Assembly (NCBI RefSeq): GCF_016907925.1
Contig: NZ_JAFBCZ010000026.1
Location: 1-64,000, forward strand
DNA length: 64,000 nucleotides
Direction of reading: 5' to 3'
DNA from: Herpetosiphon giganteus
GTDB lineage: Bacteria > Chloroflexota > Chloroflexia > Chloroflexales > Herpetosiphonaceae
Positions 15,932-25,155 of the stretch are shown here, piece after piece (the stretch's first letter is position 1; each line of letters starts with the position of its first letter). A model generated the notes under the pieces. The model was given only the letters and a program-made list of their open reading frames with translations, was not told where the DNA came from and made no database searches. A program made the translations under genes and the position numbers.

Positions 15932-18900
15932 CTACCCACGCAGGCCGCGAATACACTGTTGCACCAAGCTATTGAAATCGGTTTGCATATCGACGGCGCT
16001 GGTAAATTCGGCAAAAGCCCAACGGCCATACTCGCGCAGATGATTGACCCCAGGAATCCAATAGGTTTTCATGGTGTTTGCTTTGGTAACGGCGTTCTCG
16101 TTGCGAAAACCCTTGACCTCGATCACCACCTGTAACAGATCGTCGCGGCCATGGCCATCGTCGAGCAACACGATAAAATCGGGCCAATACATGCGTGGCG
16201 TTGCGCCATCGAGGTAAGGCACTTCAAAGCCCAAGCCTTGATTTTTCACATAGCGAACGACCGCAGGATGCGCTTCGGCGATGCGACAAAACTCTGCTTC
16301 CCAATCGCTATCGCAAACCACCCAATTGATGTGATTGCGGCGTGGGTCAGTTTTCCAGCGCAACGCTTTCGAGGTCGTGAAATTGACATGCTGAGTTGAG
16401 CCAATTGGATTATAGGCATCGAGCATGGCGCGAATTGGGCGCTCTTTAATCATCGCCTGATTAATCGCATCTTTGATCCGCAAACAAACTTTATCGGCAA
16501 TCTCTTGATAAAGAACTTGGGCGGGGAAAGTTCCGCCGCTGCAAATCAGATAGCCACCTTCAAGCCATTGGCGCACAATCCGTTTTAGCTCGCCAAACAA
16601 ATTGAGCCGCGGCTCTTGGTCGGCATCGCGGAAGTGGCTATACAACAAATGTTTGGTCAGATTAAAAACAATCGTTGAAGGCCGCACATCTTCTAAATAT
16701 TGCACCGTGAGTTGAACTTCTTCGCCAATAATCCCTTGATTATGGGTAATTGATGGACCGACGATCTGCGGCGTAAGCTCAAACTTCGAGTCCTCGCCAA
16801 ATTGGGCAATCAAGCGATCGTCGGGCAATTCCACCCGATAGCCAGTTACCCGTGGAAAGCGAATCTCCAAGGCATCGCGGTCGGGGCGCACCGCATGCAC
16901 GCGCACGGTTTCGCGCGGCGTTTGCGGCTTCACAATCACTGGGTGGGCAGTGAAATCAAACGGAATGCCCAACACATCTGCATACTCGACATTAAACAAG
17001 CCGTTGTCGTTCAAATCGTAGGATTGGCGGCGCAGCGCCCGCCCAACCACTTGCTCACATAACAATTGGGTGCCAAACGCCCGCACGCCCAGCACGTGAG
17101 TGACCGTGTTCACATCCCAGCCTTCAGTCAACATCGAAACCGAAACGACACAGCGCACCGATTCGCCCAAGCGGCCAACCTTGCCGACGGTGTTCATCAC
17201 CTCGCGCAACAATTCTTGGTCGCTGATGCTTTCGACTTGGGCGTTATTGCCGCTGCGCTCAATCATCTCGCGCCGGAAGCGCTCAATTTCATCGGCAGCC
17301 ATCGCCCGAAAATTAGTATCCAAGGCATCGCCCGATTCAAGCTGCTCGCTATCAATCAACAACGTGTTGGGGCGCGCCAAGCGGTTGCCATACTCATCGA
17401 AATTGCGAAAGAGCGCCAAACGGCCTTCGTTATAGCTCGACGTGTCATTCTCGCCCTCGCGCATAAAACCACTAATAAAATCGTAGACCAGCTTCGAGGT
17501 TGCGGTGTTGTTACAAACCACAATAAAGACCGGTGGCACGCTAATTCCTTCGTTTTGCCATAGCTCGAAGGTTTTTTCATAGTGGCCATAGAGCGCATAG
17601 AGGGCAGTTTGCAACTCGACTGGCAAGCTAAGTGGGTCAAGCCCAGCTTGTTTGCGGCCTTTTTTAGGCAATTTTTTGCCAATATGCTCCCACAAATTGC
17701 GCAGCATTGGCATTTCGTCGCGGCTCACATTATCGGCAACTGGCACGCGCGGCAATTTAACAATCCCAGATTCAATTGCATCCATCAACGAAAAATCGCT
17801 GACCGTCCATGGAAACAAGGTACCTTCAACATAGCCAGAGCCGCGCAAAAAGAAGGGCGTGGCCGAAAGATCGATCACTGAGCTAATGCCAAGTTTGGCC
17901 TTGACGGTTTCGAGGCCACTAATCCATAAGCGAGCAGCCTCGTTATTGCGTTGAGCTTCTTCTTTTTCGTCTGCTTGAATCTCATCGAGCGCCTGATCGG
18001 CTGGGCGTTCGCGGTAGCAGTGATGAGCTTCATCGTTGATCACCAAAATCTGTTTGAGGCCCATCAGTTCGGGCATAACCCGCTGCAACATCTGGCCATC
18101 GCTTTCGAGCGTATCAAGCGGATCGCCACGGCCTTGCAGCAAGGCGCGATTGCCCGCCGAAAGATTCAAGCGTTCGCGGCGTTTGAAAGCGTGATAATTG
18201 GTAATCACAATTTTAGCCCGACCCAAACTTTCGAGGTATTCTGGTGGCACCAATTCGCGTTCACGATAATAACTATCAGGATCATTGGGCTGCAACACGC
18301 GCAAGCGATCGCGAATCGTAATGCCTGGAGCAACAATCAAAAAGCCGCGGGTAAACATTTTGCGCAGCGGGTGATAAACTGCATTAATCGTTTGCCACGC
18401 GATCAGCATGGCCATCACTGTTGTTTTGCCCGCCCCAGTTGCCAATTTCAAGGCAATTCGCAATAATTCGGGGTTGGCTTGGCGATTGGAGCGTTCGAGA
18501 TGATCGCTAAAATAACTGCCGCGTTTGCCCAAGGTTGGCAATACCTCAGTCAGCCAAATCATAGTTTCAACCGCTTCGACTTGGCAGAAAAATGGCCGCA
18601 CGCTCTGGAAGTTTTCTGAGCGCCAATGGCGCAAAAGGCGCGCGGTTTCGGCGGTCACCTTCCAATCGGCCTCGTTGGGCAAGGCGCGCCAGCGATCGAC
18701 CTCTTGGCGCACACTATTGATAAACTCAGTTGGGTTGTAAACCTGAAAATCAGTGGCATGCTCGCCAGCGTCAACAAAGCCTTCAGTGCTGACCAAAGTT
18801 AATTGCTGGCCACGGGAAGCTTTTTGTTTGCGTGGCTTCGGCACCGGAGAGACAAAATCAGCCGAGCGCCGTTGGTGCATAATCCGATTCGTTGGTTGGC

Positions 18901-18982
18901 CTTGGGCATCAAGCTCCCAATGACGTTGCGGATAACTATACGGCGAATTGAGGATGGGATGATCAAAAAAGCTCGTATCCAT
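15932..18982 (-). CDS. res: Type III restriction enzyme Res subunit (BPTD_3080-like)
   Basis: Helicase-nuclease that cleaves DNA lacking Mod methylation. 1016 aa from the ATG beginning MDTSFFDHPI, which has AAGGAG just upstream; a 23-residue longer frame lacks a signal. SF2 motifs run in order: Walker A LKLATGAGKTTVMAML near residue 180, DEAH box VINDEAHHCYRERP near 320, IDLSATPFF near 385, and motifs V-VI SVSMLTEGWDVNTV and LLCEQVVGRALRRQ near 640-670. The C-terminal PD-(D/E)XK-like nuclease is seen as WPDFIVLLDDG followed by VVIEVKGF near 955-980. It is first in the minus-strand series of five defence genes, with mod two genes downstream. Confidence 0.93.
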   Translation of the reverse strand: MDTSFFDHPILNSPYSYPQRHWELDAQGQPTNRIMHQRRSADFVSPVPKPRKQKASRGQQLTLVSTEGFVDAGEHATDFQVYNPTEFINSVRQEVDRWRALPNEADWKVTAETARLLRHWRSENFQSVRPFFCQVEAVETMIWLTEVLPTLGKRGSYFSDHLERSNRQANPELLRIALKLATGAGKTTVMAMLIAWQTINAVYHPLRKMFTRGFLIVAPGITIRDRLRVLQPNDPDSYYRERELVPPEYLESLGRAKIVITNYHAFKRRERLNLSAGNRALLQGRGDPLDTLESDGQMLQRVMPELMGLKQILVINDEAHHCYRERPADQALDEIQADEKEEAQRNNEAARLWISGLETVKAKLGISSVIDLSATPFFLRGSGYVEGTLFPWTVSDFSLMDAIESGIVKLPRVPVADNVSRDEMPMLRNLWEHIGKKLPKKGRKQAGLDPLSLPVELQTALYALYGHYEKTFELWQNEGISVPPVFIVVCNNTATSKLVYDFISGFMREGENDTSSYNEGRLALFRNFDEYGNRLARPNTLLIDSEQLESGDALDTNFRAMAADEIERFRREMIERSGNNAQVESISDQELLREVMNTVGKVGRLGESVRCVVSVSMLTEGWDVNTVTHVLGVRAFGTQLLCEQVVGRALRRQSYDLNDNGLFNVEYADVLGIPFDFTAHPVIVKPQTPRETVRVHAVRPDRDALEIRFPRVTGYRVELPDDRLIAQFGEDSKFELTPQIVGPSITHNQGIIGEEVQLTVQYLEDVRPSTIVFNLTKHLLYSHFRDADQEPRLNLFGELKRIVRQWLEGGYLICSGGTFPAQVLYQEIADKVCLRIKDAINQAMIKERPIRAMLDAYNPIGSTQHVNFTTSKALRWKTDPRRNHINWVVCDSDWEAEFCRIAEAHPAVVRYVKNQGLGFEVPYLDGATPRMYWPDFIVLLDDGHGRDDLLQVVIEVKGFRNENAVTKANTMKTYWIPGVNHLREYGRWAFAEFTSAVDMQTDFNSLVQQCIRGLRG

Positions 18983-19202
18983 AAGCTCCTTCAGAATCTC
19001 AACGGCAGCCAGAACGGGGGAAGCGTCACAGCTCAACGAGCCACAATGCATCCTTGCACTGCGTACCAGTAGTGTAGCGGATCATGTCAAGCAACAGTGG
19101 TAATCGTAGCACACCAAATGGTATACATCCAATCACCAAAACGCGCAACTGCATTCTAGCAGCGAGCATATTCCACATTTGTGCCGATGGCAAAAAGATA
19201 CC

Positions 19203-19605
19203 CGTTACCCCAACTCCCATTCCGTCCAACGGGCGAGGGGCTTTTTTGCACATGCCCTCACCCCAAACCCCTCTCCCGTCCAACGGGCGAGGGGCTTTTT
19301 GCACATGCCCTCACCCCAAACCCCTCTCCCGTCCAACGGGCGAGGGGCTTTAAGCTTGTGGTTCTGCGGCAATTCCTTGGTAAAAAATGGCGGCTCCACC
19401 TCGCCCGCGTCCAGTGGGAGAGGGGGCTGGGGGGTGAGGGAACGCTTCACAGCCGACCAATCGCTCAAAACGGAGCGTGCGCGGGGCGTTAACCCCGTGG
19501 TTCTGCCGCAATTCCTTGGTGAAAAACGCATGCTCCCCCTCGCCCGCGTCCAGTGGGAGAGGGGGTTGGGGGGTGAGGGCATGATTACCGTGGGAAGATC
19601 GGGCG
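19203..19605. repeat. Dispersed repeat family B, three or more tandem part-copies
   Basis: Three successive short units of CCAACGGGCGAGGGGC with CCCTCACCCCAAACCCC (19220-19350) are followed by two longer halves to 19605. They fill most of the 18983-19736 gap. Long apparent reading frames here are repeat translations. Confidence 0.85.
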
Positions 19606-19736
19606 CGGGGCTTTTTTATTGGATGCTGCTCCGTGTTGCGTTGGTTCGCGAAGGAGTTGGAAATTAATCATATAATCTATTTACTTAACAAAAGAGCGTT
19701 GTGCATTGAAAATCATAGAGCAAAGGAAAAATACGA

Positions 19737-20081
19737 ATGGATTGCGAAACCTTTCGGCGTTATTGGCTCAGCCCTGATGCAAACCAGATTACTGGTGATT
19801 TACGCATGGATTTAACCTACCATTTTATTGAGTGTAGTGCATGTAGCGAGGCTTCATTAACCTATGACCTGCAACAGCGTGGCATAGATTTAACCAAATA
19901 TCCCTGCATTCATTTGGCACAATATGCAGAATTCCACTGTGATCAGCATAGCGATCCATATGAATGCCCCGATGCGCTGATTGTCTATAGTAAGAAAAAC
20001 GCCGATTTTGGCATTATTCACGGCGATCGCACCAGTTACATTCAGATCAAATATTGCCCATGGTGTGGAACTAAGTGCTAA
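19737..20081 (+). CDS. DUF6980-type cysteine-rich small protein
   Basis: 114 aa, function unknown. A first CxxC (IECSACSEA near residue 31) is followed by a block matching the DUF6980 pattern: CIHLAQYAEFHC, HSDPYECPDALIVY and the terminal IKYCPWCGTKC. The Cys/His set suggests one or two zinc sites. No signal peptide. AAGGA lies 10 bases before the ATG. It opens a group of immunity-like small proteins, and proteins of this type often sit near toxin-immunity loci. The family call comes from recognised pattern only. Confidence 0.75.
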   Translation: MDCETFRRYWLSPDANQITGDLRMDLTYHFIECSACSEASLTYDLQQRGIDLTKYPCIHLAQYAEFHCDQHSDPYECPDALIVYSKKNADFGIIHGDRTSYIQIKYCPWCGTKC

Positions 20082-20105
20082 ATTATTAATCAATGATGGT
20101 ACGGT

Positions 20106-20306
20106 ATGCGCAGCTATTTTCCGTGGATGCCCGATGGCTGGCCCTATGTTTCGACGATTCCCATGCTTGAAGCGACGACCAACTGTATTGCCCTGTTCTA
20201 TCAATGGCAAGCAGGCGATTTAACCGATTTGGCAGTGCTTCAATGGTTAAATCGCCGTGGCCTATTGCCGATTAATCGTCAGTTGCTGGCGCATCAGGTT
20301 TATTAA
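20106..20306 (+). CDS. Small hypothetical protein (doubtful)
   Basis: 66 aa, unrecognised: Trp/Pro-rich start (FPWMPDGWPYV) and a leucine-rich end (DLTDLAVLQWLNRRGLLPI). No clear ribosome-binding site precedes the ATG. The last 35 bases overlap the 3' end of the convergent gene at 20272. It may be a real small gene in the same direction as the DUF6980 gene, 24 bases downstream of it, or a chance frame. Confidence 0.35.
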   Translation: MRSYFPWMPDGWPYVSTIPMLEATTNCIALFYQWQAGDLTDLAVLQWLNRRGLLPINRQLLAHQVY

Positions 20307-20682
20307 TCATCTCTTCGACAATGTTGATAATTTCGCTGACTGAAATATTGAAAACCCCAGCTTTGCCTTGCACAAAGGCTTCGCGCCACGAATCGTAGCC
20401 TTCCATAAAGCCCGGGTTACTGACGTTGGTATCGACCAACTCGGTCAGGCTTTGTTCAAGCGTGCTGGCAACCACCGGAAAGTGGTTGAGTTGGTTGATT
20501 GGTTCTGGCGAATGCGGGTTTTTAACATCCACACCAGCAATGCTGATATGGAAAATTGCACCCAAGACTGAATGATACTCAATCTTGTTGATTAACACTG
20601 CCGATTCTGGCTCGTGCGAGCGGGTTTGATAGCGCCAAACTTGGCCTTCGCTGAAATAGTAGACATTTTTGGCTTCGCTCAT
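20272..20682 (-). CDS. Conserved hypothetical protein, immunity-like context
   Basis: 136 aa, cytoplasmic, no recognised domain. The N-terminal half reads as beta strands (GQVWRYQTRSHEPESAVLI, then GAIFHISIAGVDVKN). The C-terminal half is helical and acidic and ends EEMINKPDAPATDD. Many bacteria have proteins with this VWRYxTRxxEP opening, of unknown function. GAGAGGAAC precedes the ATG. It is 26 bases downstream of the DUF1877 gene on the same strand, so probably co-transcribed with it and the SMI1/KNR4 gene. Confidence 0.75.
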   Translation of the reverse strand: MSEAKNVYYFSEGQVWRYQTRSHEPESAVLINKIEYHSVLGAIFHISIAGVDVKNPHSPEPINQLNHFPVVASTLEQSLTELVDTNVSNPGFMEGYDSWREAFVQGKAGVFNISVSEIINIVEEMINKPDAPATDD

Positions 20683-20708
20683 AGCAAGTTCCTCTCATAA
20701 AATTGATT

Positions 20709-21320
20709 TTAGCCAATATACCAAATAATTGCTTCGTTGGCGGCATACGCTTGTTGTGCCATGAGCTGAAGACTCGCCAGACAACCAACTACTGAATTAT
20801 AAACGCCTTGTTTCTCGCGCTCTGTTATATCGGTATATTCAACAAATTCGTCATCAAACCGTTGTTTAAGCTGCTCGTAAGGGAAATCTTGCAGCATTGT
20901 CAATAGCGGTATAAGTTCATCATGCAGCAGAATATGAAGTCGGCTATGTCCCATCGAAAAATCGCCAATATACAATGAAAAATCTTGGGTAATAGGCCAA
21001 TACGGAATCACTTGATCGCGCACCAGTTGCTTGATTAATCGTTCTAATAACGACCAATAGCTATTCTCCACGGTAAATGAATAGCAGGCTTTTTCTGGGC
21101 TAAGCTTATCCATTGGCACCATGGTATAGGTTTGCAGATGGCTACGTCGATGTGTAACTCGATAAATCGGATCAACACTGCACCAATATTCATGTTCAAG
21201 AGTTTCATCCTCTGGTATATTGTCAATCACTGCTTGAGAAATGTCGACTCTTCCTTCAATTTTTTCTAACTCAGCAAGATCTTCGGCGGTTATACGAGTG
21301 AAATAATACGCTATTCCCAT
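20709..21320 (-). CDS. DUF1877 family protein
   Basis: 203 aa from the ATG beginning MGIAYYFTRITAEDLAEL, which has GAGGAG upstream and matches the usual MGM-type start of DUF1877 proteins; the longer frame overlaps the upstream gene. Function unknown. The C-terminal part (FDDEFVEYTDITEREKQGVY, then ANEAIIWYIG) matches the family's late helical block. Such proteins commonly accompany SMI1/KNR4-type immunity genes, and this one ends up in a three-gene minus-strand set with one. No signal peptide. Confidence 0.75.
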   Translation of the reverse strand: MGIAYYFTRITAEDLAELEKIEGRVDISQAVIDNIPEDETLEHEYWCSVDPIYRVTHRRSHLQTYTMVPMDKLSPEKACYSFTVENSYWSLLERLIKQLVRDQVIPYWPITQDFSLYIGDFSMGHSRLHILLHDELIPLLTMLQDFPYEQLKQRFDDEFVEYTDITEREKQGVYNSVVGCLASLQLMAQQAYAANEAIIWYIG

Positions 21321-21334
21321 CACAGGCTCCTCAT

Positions 21335-22324
21335 CTAGTGCGTTAATGTATAACTCACTGCAAACCATTGCACAGCTGAATCTTTGGTGTAATCCTCAAC
21401 ATCAGGAATCTGCTGGTTGTAGCGAACCAGCCGCAGATGAGCATAGTTGCCACATTGAATCATGCCAAAGCCATAGGTTTGGGCCGCATATGCGCCAATT
21501 TTCTGGCGCTGCTCAATACCATCGATGTCAAAATCAAAGATAATAATCTCGGAGCCAATCCCCATAATGCTGCACATGCGCCCAGTTACTGCAATCTCTT
21601 GGTCAAACGCTAGTGCTTGAAGTGCGGCAGAATTAATTGGGGATGCTTGATAGGCCTCAATCCGAATATCGCGTAAATATTCGGGCATTAGCATTGGTTG
21701 CTTATTCGCTTGTTCTTGCTCAAGCTGCTCAAGCCCATATTCGCCCACTTGAATGTGGCCTTGTTCGAGTTGAATGATGAAGTTTTCAAGCCATTGTTCA
21801 AATGATGGCGCTAAAACACGCCACGTACAGCCTTCTGGATCGATTGAGATAACTTGGCCTGTAACGCCGCCTGGCGCGGGATCAAAATCTAAATAGAGAT
21901 AAATTCCGCCATCGCTCGACATGAACGGAATACGGAGTTCTGAATTGATGCCTAATTTGATTGGCCCTTCAACCCACACACTTTCGTCTAATACCCATTG
22001 ATGCCAAACTGGGCCATTCTCGCTCAAATCATTTTCGCGCGGAGTCGCATTGTCGCGGCTCCATTGCCACGATTCAACACACTCTGCCAACGATAACCAT
22101 TGATATTCTGGATAGCAGCAGATCGGAATACCACCGTGATGACTATTTAACAAATATGTTGTTGCAAACGCTGAAGGCAGCTCCAGCCCAATCGTTGCTT
22201 CAGCAGCAGCAATTTGGGCCTGATCAACTGGTTCGTGGCGATATTCCAAACCTTCAGGATAGTTTAGGCTGAGCCAATCCAACATGCGTTGCCATAAGCC
22301 AACAGCTTGCTCATCCATCTGCAC
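21335..22324 (-). CDS. SMI1/KNR4 (SUKH) family protein with C-terminal extension
   Basis: 329 aa. The SUKH fold covers about residues 15-195: the opening AAAEATIGLELPSAFATTYL, then GGIYLYLDFDPAPGG and the closing FEQWLENFIIQLEQG. SUKH proteins bind and neutralise toxins in contact-dependent and polymorphic toxin systems, or act as general binding modules. The remaining 130 residues (about GYLRDIRIEA to the end) are a second unknown domain. The start is probably the GTG at 22324, because AGGAGG ends 6 bases before it; the ATG two codons later is too far. No cognate toxin gene is visible nearby. Confidence 0.82.
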   Translation of the reverse strand: MQMDEQAVGLWQRMLDWLSLNYPEGLEYRHEPVDQAQIAAAEATIGLELPSAFATTYLLNSHHGGIPICCYPEYQWLSLAECVESWQWSRDNATPRENDLSENGPVWHQWVLDESVWVEGPIKLGINSELRIPFMSSDGGIYLYLDFDPAPGGVTGQVISIDPEGCTWRVLAPSFEQWLENFIIQLEQGHIQVGEYGLEQLEQEQANKQPMLMPEYLRDIRIEAYQASPINSAALQALAFDQEIAVTGRMCSIMGIGSEIIIFDFDIDGIEQRQKIGAYAAQTYGFGMIQCGNYAHLRLVRYNQQIPDVEDYTKDSAVQWFAVSYTLTH

Positions 22325-22457
22325 ATTAAACCTCCTTCAAGATCACTCAAGAAAAAAGAACAAATGTTTCAATTTATAAGCAGAGTATAGCATATGCTGC
22401 TGGCATTGTGAGCAGGATTTGCTATGTTAAGCAGCACTATTTTAGAAGGAGCAAACG

Positions 22458-22928
22458 ATGAAAAACTATCCATTACCAGTTGCGCTCAACATTCCTAGCG
22501 GCTGGATTGTGCATTCGAATACGTTGTTTGAGGTTGAGCCATTGCTGCCCGATGGCTCGATCAATCGCGAGTTTAATACTTCTGAGGACTTGATTTGGAT
22601 TGAGCAGTTAAATTTTGGGCGCTTTATCGATTACATTGCTCAGCTAGCAATCGCCAATCGACCAGCACAAGCAGCTGCATTAACTACATTTGCCGAGAAT
22701 TGGGCCAAACAACAAACAATCGCAGAAAATTTGAGCCTTGATGTTGGCTGGCATTACAATGGCGAAGGGAAAAAAGATGCCAGCAATGGCTATTATCGTT
22801 TGGTTCTGTTGCGCGGCGGCTGGGAAAATGTAATCTATCGCTATGAAACTACCTCAACCAGCGCCTTGATCGAAAAAATCAATCATTGCCTGAATTATCC
22901 CAATCACTACCTTAACCCTGAAGAGTAA
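22458..22928 (+). CDS. Hypothetical protein, immunity-like context
   Basis: 156 aa, cytoplasmic, unrecognised. It opens with LPVALNIPSGWIVHSNTLFE, and later strands include DVGWHYNGEG and YYRLVLLRGGWENVIYRYET. AAGGAG lies 6 bases before the ATG, and the gene is divergent from the SUKH gene across a 133-bp AT-rich gap that probably holds both promoters. The size and alternating strands resemble small immunity proteins, but no family is claimed. A family B repeat begins about 10 bases after the stop. Confidence 0.7.
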   Translation: MKNYPLPVALNIPSGWIVHSNTLFEVEPLLPDGSINREFNTSEDLIWIEQLNFGRFIDYIAQLAIANRPAQAAALTTFAENWAKQQTIAENLSLDVGWHYNGEGKKDASNGYYRLVLLRGGWENVIYRYETTSTSALIEKINHCLNYPNHYLNPEE

Positions 22929-22935
22929 ATGTGAA

Positions 22936-23203
22936 GATCCCCTCACCCCCAGCCCCCTCTCCCACTGGACGCGGGCGAGGGGAGCCAACCATTTTTCACC
23001 AAGGAATCGAGAGAGAATCACAGCGTTAAAGCCCCTCGCCCGCACACGGGCGAGGGGTTGGGGTGAGGGGATCTGCCCTACACAAAGCCAAAAAGTGCCG
23101 TTCCTGCACGCGGGCGAGCAACTGTGGTTCAATGAAAAATTGCGCAAGAACCAGAAAATTAAAGCCCCTCGCCCGCGCACGGGAGAGGGGTTGGGGTGAG
23201 GGA
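22936..23203. repeat. Dispersed repeat family B, one and a half copies
   Basis: CCCCTCACCCCCAGCCCCC... and GGGCGAGGGGTTGGGGTGAG words in two successive units, ending 13 bases before the chitinase stop codon. Confidence 0.85.
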
Positions 23204-23215
23204 ATTAGGAAAAAT

Positions 23216-24319
23216 CTAGCAGTACAAATTATTGCCCGGGCTTACACCAAGTCGATTGGTGATCGATTGGTATGAGCTGACCCGACTTTGCACTTGGCCG
23301 GGATTGCCACCATTACACTCGACCGAGCCGTTGATGCTGCGAATGGTTTCGCCGAAACCATTGCCATTAACCATCGCTTCGTGAGGAGTCATCGAGCCAG
23401 GGCCACGTTGGGTCATCCAATACCAGAGCGCGGTTTTCCACGCCACAGCTGAATCACGCGATACCAAATCGGGGTCGTTGAGCAAATTCAAGCCCAAGGC
23501 TTGGCCAGCCAACCCATAATTGTAGTTCCAGCTCAACTGAATTGGGCCCCGGCCAAAGTAGCGTTTGCCCGGGGCACAAGGCCATTGGGCGCTATTTTGG
23601 CAATATTCGCCTTGGGCAATTTCGGTAATATGCACAAAGTTGCCGGTTTCGTGGGCAAAGTTTGCCAAAGCAGCAGCGGCTTCGCGCTTGCGAACTTCGG
23701 TCGAGCCTGTGCCCGCAAACGCTGGATAGAAGGCAGCAGCCTGCACTAAACCCTCATAACTGTAGAAGGAATTGCGATTGGGGAACATTTGCTCGAATTG
23801 GGCCTTGCTGACGATTGCCCCAAAGCCCGATACTGGTGGGGGATTCGTTCCGCCACAAGTGGTTGGCTCCCAAAACCAGGTGCTAATCGTTGGATCATAG
23901 CCTGGATTATCGTGCTCGGCCACATAGAAACTGCCGTTGTAGCGCACAATGTTGCCCGTGTAATATTGGCGGCCTGCCACCCAATCGGTGTAGCTACAGC
24001 TGCCGCCGCCACCGCCACCGCCGCCGCAGCTGGTTGGCTCCCAGAACCACGTACTAATCGTTGGATCATAGCCTGGATTATCGTGCTCGGCCACATAAAA
24101 ACTACCGTTGTAGCGCACAATATTGCCCGTGTAATATTGGCGGCCTGCGACCCAATCGGTAAAATTGCAACTTTGTGCCAGGCTCGCTTCGGAAGGAGCG
24201 AATGCTTCACGAGCCATCCCAGCCTGTGGATTAAGCAGACTGCCCCAAAATGCGCTGATCAAGAGTGGCGTAAGCAACAACTTGCTCAGTTTCGAGGGAG
24301 TCAGTTGGGGGAGTTTCAT
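23216..24319 (-). CDS. Secreted GH19 chitinase with two CBM5/12 domains
   Basis: Endochitinase cleaving beta-1,4 GlcNAc polymers outside the cell. 367 aa. The N-terminal signal region (LSKLLLTPLLISAFWGSLL) probably ends near 34-49. CBM5/12-type modules lie at about 50-98 and 108-155, nearly identical to each other (both contain TDWVAGRQYYTGNIVRYNG), joined by a Gly-rich linker. A GH19 domain from about 165 to the end carries catalytic Glu224 in NFAHETGNF, and YFGRGPIQLSWNYNYG near 254. An AGGAGG lies before the ATG. Chitin and peptidoglycan-like hydrolases fit a predatory or degradative lifestyle. The second CBM looks like a recent DNA-level duplication. Confidence 0.95.
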   Translation of the reverse strand: MKLPQLTPSKLSKLLLTPLLISAFWGSLLNPQAGMAREAFAPSEASLAQSCNFTDWVAGRQYYTGNIVRYNGSFYVAEHDNPGYDPTISTWFWEPTSCGGGGGGGGSCSYTDWVAGRQYYTGNIVRYNGSFYVAEHDNPGYDPTISTWFWEPTTCGGTNPPPVSGFGAIVSKAQFEQMFPNRNSFYSYEGLVQAAAFYPAFAGTGSTEVRKREAAAALANFAHETGNFVHITEIAQGEYCQNSAQWPCAPGKRYFGRGPIQLSWNYNYGLAGQALGLNLLNDPDLVSRDSAVAWKTALWYWMTQRGPGSMTPHEAMVNGNGFGETIRSINGSVECNGGNPGQVQSRVSSYQSITNRLGVSPGNNLYC

Positions 24320-24643
24320 ACAACCTCCTAAATCGATGTTTCAATTGCCCATCGTCGTTGATAACGGGGCGCTTGAGAACGCTGCCAGCCTTGGCAACCA
24401 CCCAAACCGCCAGCATGCACCCAAAAATCAGCCATGCCAATTGAACGAATCTAGCCTTCCACCTTTATTATTCCAGTGGAATTACAAAGAACGTATCATG
24501 CCAGATCTGCAATGTCAAGCCTTTTCCTTAATAAAAGGTTTAAATTAGTATAAATATGATTAAAAATAACTAGATTACCGCAGAGGATTCCATTTAACCA
24601 CTAAGAACACGAAGCATCACAAAGCTGAATAGCAATTTATGCT

Positions 24644-25155
24644 TTACTTCGCGAGGTCAATGGTTGCGGTATAGGTTTGTTGTTGGGTACAATCAGCATC
24701 GAGAAAATATGGTACGTCAATTTTGACCAACTGATTCGGGTAGACCGTGCGATAGGCTGGCAGCATTTCGATCGCACCCGTCTGATCGAGCAATGTTGCC
24801 GTTCGCCGACATGATCGTAGAGCTTTAAATTAATCCCAACGGGATGATCTTGGTCGATTTTATTGCATACAACAAGATCGCACATTCCGAAAGAAGTCGT
24901 TAATTGATCATCGAGATAGTGCTGCCCCATAATAAAATCCTCAAGGCGATGCCAGCCAGCATCAGTCTGAATCGATAGAAATGGCTCGGCAAGGCAGGTT
25001 AATTCATAGCAAGGCACAATAATCGCGATGTAATTGGGAAATACGGTTAAGCTCTTACCCGATTCGGTAATTATTGGCTGCTGCTGGCTATTTTCTGAAT
25101 TCACACTGCATCCAACCATGATCAACAATACAATCATCCAGCCAAATCGACGCAT
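24644..25155 (-). pseudogene. Frameshifted lipoprotein gene
   Basis: The reading frame starts with a lipoprotein signal (MRRFGWMIVLLIMVGC, Cys16) and continues normally to KLYDHVGE. It then passes into low-complexity residues (RRVRSKCCQPIARS) and stops at 24637. A one-base shift at about 24800-24806 restores a sensible tail that includes TATLLDQTGAIEMLPAYR, VYPNQLVKIDVPYFLDADC and TATIDLAK, ending at the stop codon at 24644-24646. The gene is therefore either disrupted by a single-base deletion or carries a sequencing error. Function unknown: a surface-anchored protein of about 170 aa. The 24320-24643 gap holds no convincing gene. Confidence 0.8.

Noticed and set aside
16151-18466. Several open frames antisense to res
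   Set aside because: All lie inside the res gene, which has complete helicase and nuclease motifs on the other strand.
19179-19667. 162-residue and other open frames between res and the DUF6980 gene
   Set aside because: Low-complexity translations of family B repeats (recurring LARVQWERGLGGEG-type words).
23063-23275. 70-residue open frame upstream of the chitinase stop
   Set aside because: Made of repeat-derived residues and overlaps the chitinase gene end.
24231-24440. Small membrane-like open frame (MAWLIFGCMLAVWVV) upstream of the chitinase
   Set aside because: Overlaps the chitinase start and leader and ends in unrelated frame; no ribosome-binding site.
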